DNA of 7,877 nucleotides from Sulfurimonas sp. (GTDB taxonomy: Bacteria > Campylobacterota > Campylobacteria > Campylobacterales > Sulfurimonadaceae), in contig JALSKR010000253.1 of assembly GCA_026988735.1 (NCBI GenBank), forward strand, positions 1 to 7,877. The letters run 5' to 3'. A program made the translations under genes and the position numbers. Below are positions 5,635 to 7,877 of this stretch, in pieces; the stretch's first letter is position 1; each line of letters opens with the position of its first letter. A model generated the notes under the pieces. That model ran no database searches, was not told the origin of the DNA, and saw only the letters and a program-made list of their open reading frames with translations.

Positions 5635-7877
5635 ATGGATGAGACAACCATAGTCCTTCCGACTGCTCGTGCCATCCGTCACGAGCAGCTTTTTACGCAA
5701 GAACAGACACTTTTTTTACCCAACTACATTACCATGAGCGATTTTATTGCCAAACTCACACTTGTCAAAGGCTATAAATTTATAGATGATGAGAGCAGAA
5801 TACTGCTTTTGCTTGAAGCATCGGATTTTAAAGGCTTTGCAAATCTTCAGATTGAGCGTAATTTTTTTACCTTTACCAAGAACTCTTCATATATATTTAA
5901 ATTTTACGAAGAGTTGAGTGCTGAACTTTATGACATCAATCTTCTCGGTAGTGCAGATGTGTATGCTGAGTATGAAGAGCATATTGCCATTTTGCAAGAA
6001 CTTTACAAACGCTACGAAAAACTGTGCAATGAAAAAAAACTGCTCGATAGAATATTTCTGCCAAAACTCTATGAATTTAATGCAGCCTACGCGAAAACAC
6101 ATCAAAATGTGACGATTTATTTAGACGGACATCTGACAAACTTTGAGCTTGAACTGCTGCAAAAGACGAAGCCATTTATGTCAATAAAACTCCGTTTCTG
6201 GGCGACGCGTTTTAACGAAAAGATGCAAAACAAACTGGGTGAACTCGGGTTTGAATTAGAAGCCGGATTTATATATGAACTTGACTTCAACAGCGTAAAA
6301 ACACTCACAAAAGAAAAAATCCCTAAAAATTATCAGCTTACATGTAACAGCTTCAGTGAATCTCTTTTACAGGTTGCCTTTGTAGAGCAGAAAATTTATG
6401 AATTTGTGCAAAAAGGCTACAACCCCCAAAACATTGCCGTCATTTTACCCAATGAAACCGCAGCGCCGATACTCAAAAGTTTTGATCAAAAGTGTAATTT
6501 GAACTTTGCAATGGGGGAGTCTTTTCGTCACTCCGGAGTCTATAAAAAAATCGAAGCCACATTAAAGGCCATAGAACAGGACTCAAAAGAGAATGAAGCA
6601 CGTATGCAAAGAGTGGGCGATGAGCTTTTTTTACTCTTGCACGGCATCTACTACAAAAAAGTTTCAGAGCTTGATTTTGTAAAGAATATGCAGGAAGTGC
6701 TTGGCTTTTTTACCAACAGACAGGAGAAGAAAATATTCAACGAGGAGTTGCATAAAATAGAAAAGCTTTTGCCTTTTATGCAGGATATGGGTGTAAAATC
6801 ACTCTTAAATATTTTTATGCAGCGTCTGGCTTTAAGAACAGTAGATGATGTCCGTGGGGGAAAAGTGACGGTTATGGGAGTGCTTGAGACAAGAAGTGTC
6901 CATTTTGATGCGGTGATTATTATAGACTTTGATGATAAAAATGTCCCAAAACGCAGTGACAAGGATATGTTTTTAAACACACAGATACGAAAAGCCGCTT
7001 CCTTGCCGACGATGGGAGACAGAGAAAGTCTACAAAAACATTACTATCAAATGTTGATTTCGCGCTCCAAAGAGGTGGCAATTGCTTATGTCAACTCAAG
7101 CGAGAGCAGTGGTTCAAGATTTTTAAAACAACTCGGCATTACACAGGAAAACCGGCACAGCGAACTGGACTACGCTGAAATTCTCTTTCAACGCACACAG
7201 ACAGCTTTGCAAAAAGAAGAGGAGATAGTGCAGGAGTACAGTTTTAAAAATGTAGTGCTTTCTGCAAGCCGGCTTAAAACCTTTCTTACATGTAAGCGTA
7301 AATATTACTATAAATACATCCGCCATATAAAAAACCATGAAATTCCAAAAGACATGCCCCAGGAGTATGAAATAGGCAATGTTGTGCACAGTGCATTAAA
7401 AGCAGTCTATGAAAAACAGAATTTTTATACAGATGCTGAAAAACTCAAAAAAGATATAAACAAAGCCCTGGATGAATTTTGCGGGGAGAGTGAGCTCGAC
7501 AAGTACCTTGTCGCCATGCAAAAAAAACGTCTGGAGCCTTTTGCGGAGGCTGAAGTACAGCGGTTTCAAAAAGGCTGGAAAGTATTCAAAACAGAAGAGC
7601 TTTTGGAAACGAGTTTTGCAGGTATGAAAATCGTCGGTCAAATCGACAGAATAGACAAAAAAGAGAACCACATAGAAGTGCTTGACTACAAAACAGGTGC
7701 CTATACACTCTACAACAAAAACAACTACACAGAGGCAACAGACTTTCAGCTTGAATTTTATGCCCTGTTAGCCGGCGGTTTTGGCAATGTCGAGCGTTGC
7801 GGGTTCTATGATTTGAAAGAGTCACAAATCATCCCTGAAAGCTTTTTGCAAGAAAAAACAGAAATACTAAAATCTCA
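5635..7877 (+). CDS. addB: AddB-like helicase-nuclease subunit with PD-(D/E)XK domain, 3' end off window
   Basis: The frame is open from ATG 5635 to the right edge (747 codons). AddB works with AddA in processing double-strand DNA breaks for RecA-dependent repair. The N-terminus (IVLPTARAIRHEQ, then LPNYITMSDFIAKL) fits an AddB helicase-like opening, but I see no GxxxxGKT Walker A, so this half probably lacks ATPase activity. Residues about 403-490 (VRGGKVTVMGVLETRSVHFD, QMLISRSKEVAIAYV) match the late helicase-like core. The nuclease domain starts near 543 (SASRLKTFLTCKRKYYY): H585 in GNVVHSAL, D671 in GQIDRID, D684-Y-K686 in LDYKTG and Q705/Y709 in QLEFY give an intact RecB-type active site. 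C553 is where AddB proteins place the first Fe-S cysteine; the other three would lie beyond the edge. No good ribosome site precedes the ATG, which is two bases after the fixH stop, so coupling is likely. Another RecB-like nuclease is possible. Confidence 0.85.
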   Translation, partial: MDETTIVLPTARAIRHEQLFTQEQTLFLPNYITMSDFIAKLTLVKGYKFIDDESRILLLLEASDFKGFANLQIERNFFTFTKNSSYIFKFYEELSAELYDINLLGSADVYAEYEEHIAILQELYKRYEKLCNEKKLLDRIFLPKLYEFNAAYAKTHQNVTIYLDGHLTNFELELLQKTKPFMSIKLRFWATRFNEKMQNKLGELGFELEAGFIYELDFNSVKTLTKEKIPKNYQLTCNSFSESLLQVAFVEQKIYEFVQKGYNPQNIAVILPNETAAPILKSFDQKCNLNFAMGESFRHSGVYKKIEATLKAIEQDSKENEARMQRVGDELFLLLHGIYYKKVSELDFVKNMQEVLGFFTNRQEKKIFNEELHKIEKLLPFMQDMGVKSLLNIFMQRLALRTVDDVRGGKVTVMGVLETRSVHFDAVIIIDFDDKNVPKRSDKDMFLNTQIRKAASLPTMGDRESLQKHYYQMLISRSKEVAIAYVNSSESSGSRFLKQLGITQENRHSELDYAEILFQRTQTALQKEEEIVQEYSFKNVVLSASRLKTFLTCKRKYYYKYIRHIKNHEIPKDMPQEYEIGNVVHSALKAVYEKQNFYTDAEKLKKDINKALDEFCGESELDKYLVAMQKKRLEPFAEAEVQRFQKGWKVFKTEELLETSFAGMKIVGQIDRIDKKENHIEVLDYKTGAYTLYNKNNYTEATDFQLEFYALLAGGFGNVERCGFYDLKESQIIPESFLQEKTEILKS
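5663..5694 (+). terminator. Intrinsic-terminator-like hairpin inside the addB-like gene
   Basis: CTGCTCGTG (5663-5671) and CACGAGCAG (5680-5688) form a perfect 9-bp stem, six of nine pairs G-C, with an 8-base loop, followed by CTTTTT (5689-5694). This is the strongest terminator-like structure in the window, yet it lies in codons 10-20 of an open, conserved frame. It may cause partial termination of cco transcripts before addB, suppressed when ribosomes cover the stem. Function is inferred; the structure is seen directly. Confidence 0.5.

Noticed and set aside
5734..5736. Alternative start of the addB-like gene at ATG 5734, which would place the terminator-like hairpin outside the gene
   Set aside because: Residues encoded before it (LPTARAIRHEQ and LPNYIT) fit the conserved N-terminus of AddB proteins, and no ribosome site precedes 5734.
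5887..6308. Open frames on both strands within the addB-like gene as possible separate genes
   Set aside because: The forward frame from 5635 is unbroken and carries family motifs at both ends; the others are cysteine/phenylalanine-rich shadows without ribosome sites.
6651..7825. Several 75-110 codon frames on the - strand
   Set aside because: They are antisense to the motif-bearing part of the nuclease gene and arise from its codon bias. None has a recognisable domain or start signal.

Overview
The window looks like chromosomal DNA of an AT-rich Campylobacterota (epsilonproteobacterium), most likely a Sulfurimonas-like member. The basis is a ccoN-ccoO-ccoQ-ccoP cluster whose proteins resemble that phylum's versions, a DUF4006 gene directly behind ccoP, and a divergent AddB-type nuclease further on. 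The genus is an inference; the phylum is fairly secure. All convincing genes are on the + strand and the DNA is tightly packed.

Layout: (1) 1-497, the 3' end of carA (glutaminase subunit of carbamoyl-phosphate synthase). (2) 498-710, a 213-base intergenic region with two hairpins and weak promoter candidates. (3) 711-4084, ccoNOQP, the four subunits of a cbb3-type high-affinity cytochrome c oxidase. (4) 4086-5632, four accessory genes: a DUF4006 single-span protein, an unlabelled 29-residue membrane peptide (4306-4395) with a good ribosome binding site, a signal-peptide/TPM-like anchored protein starting at TTG, and a FixH-family protein. (5) 5635-7877, an AddB-like PD-(D/E)XK nuclease running off the right edge.

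From ccoN onward the genes are separated by at most 18 bases or overlap. Several stop codons overlap or abut the next Shine-Dalgarno sequence, so they probably form one translationally coupled transcript. CcoN holds the heme b/b3-CuB site. CcoO and CcoP carry one and two c-type hemes that feed it electrons. CcoQ, DUF4006 protein, the 29-residue peptide and FixH are candidates for assembly or stability roles. CcoI, CcoG and CcoS are not encoded here.

The points most worth a second look are: the 29-residue peptide as a possible unannotated small oxidase subunit; a perfect 9-bp hairpin followed by five T's inside codons 10-20 of the addB-like gene, which looks like an intrinsic terminator placed in coding sequence between the respiratory genes and the recombination gene; an extra N-terminal membrane span on CcoP; and GC-rich hairpins at gene borders that could step expression down along the operon. 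No RNA genes, mobile elements, CRISPR arrays or long repeats were seen.
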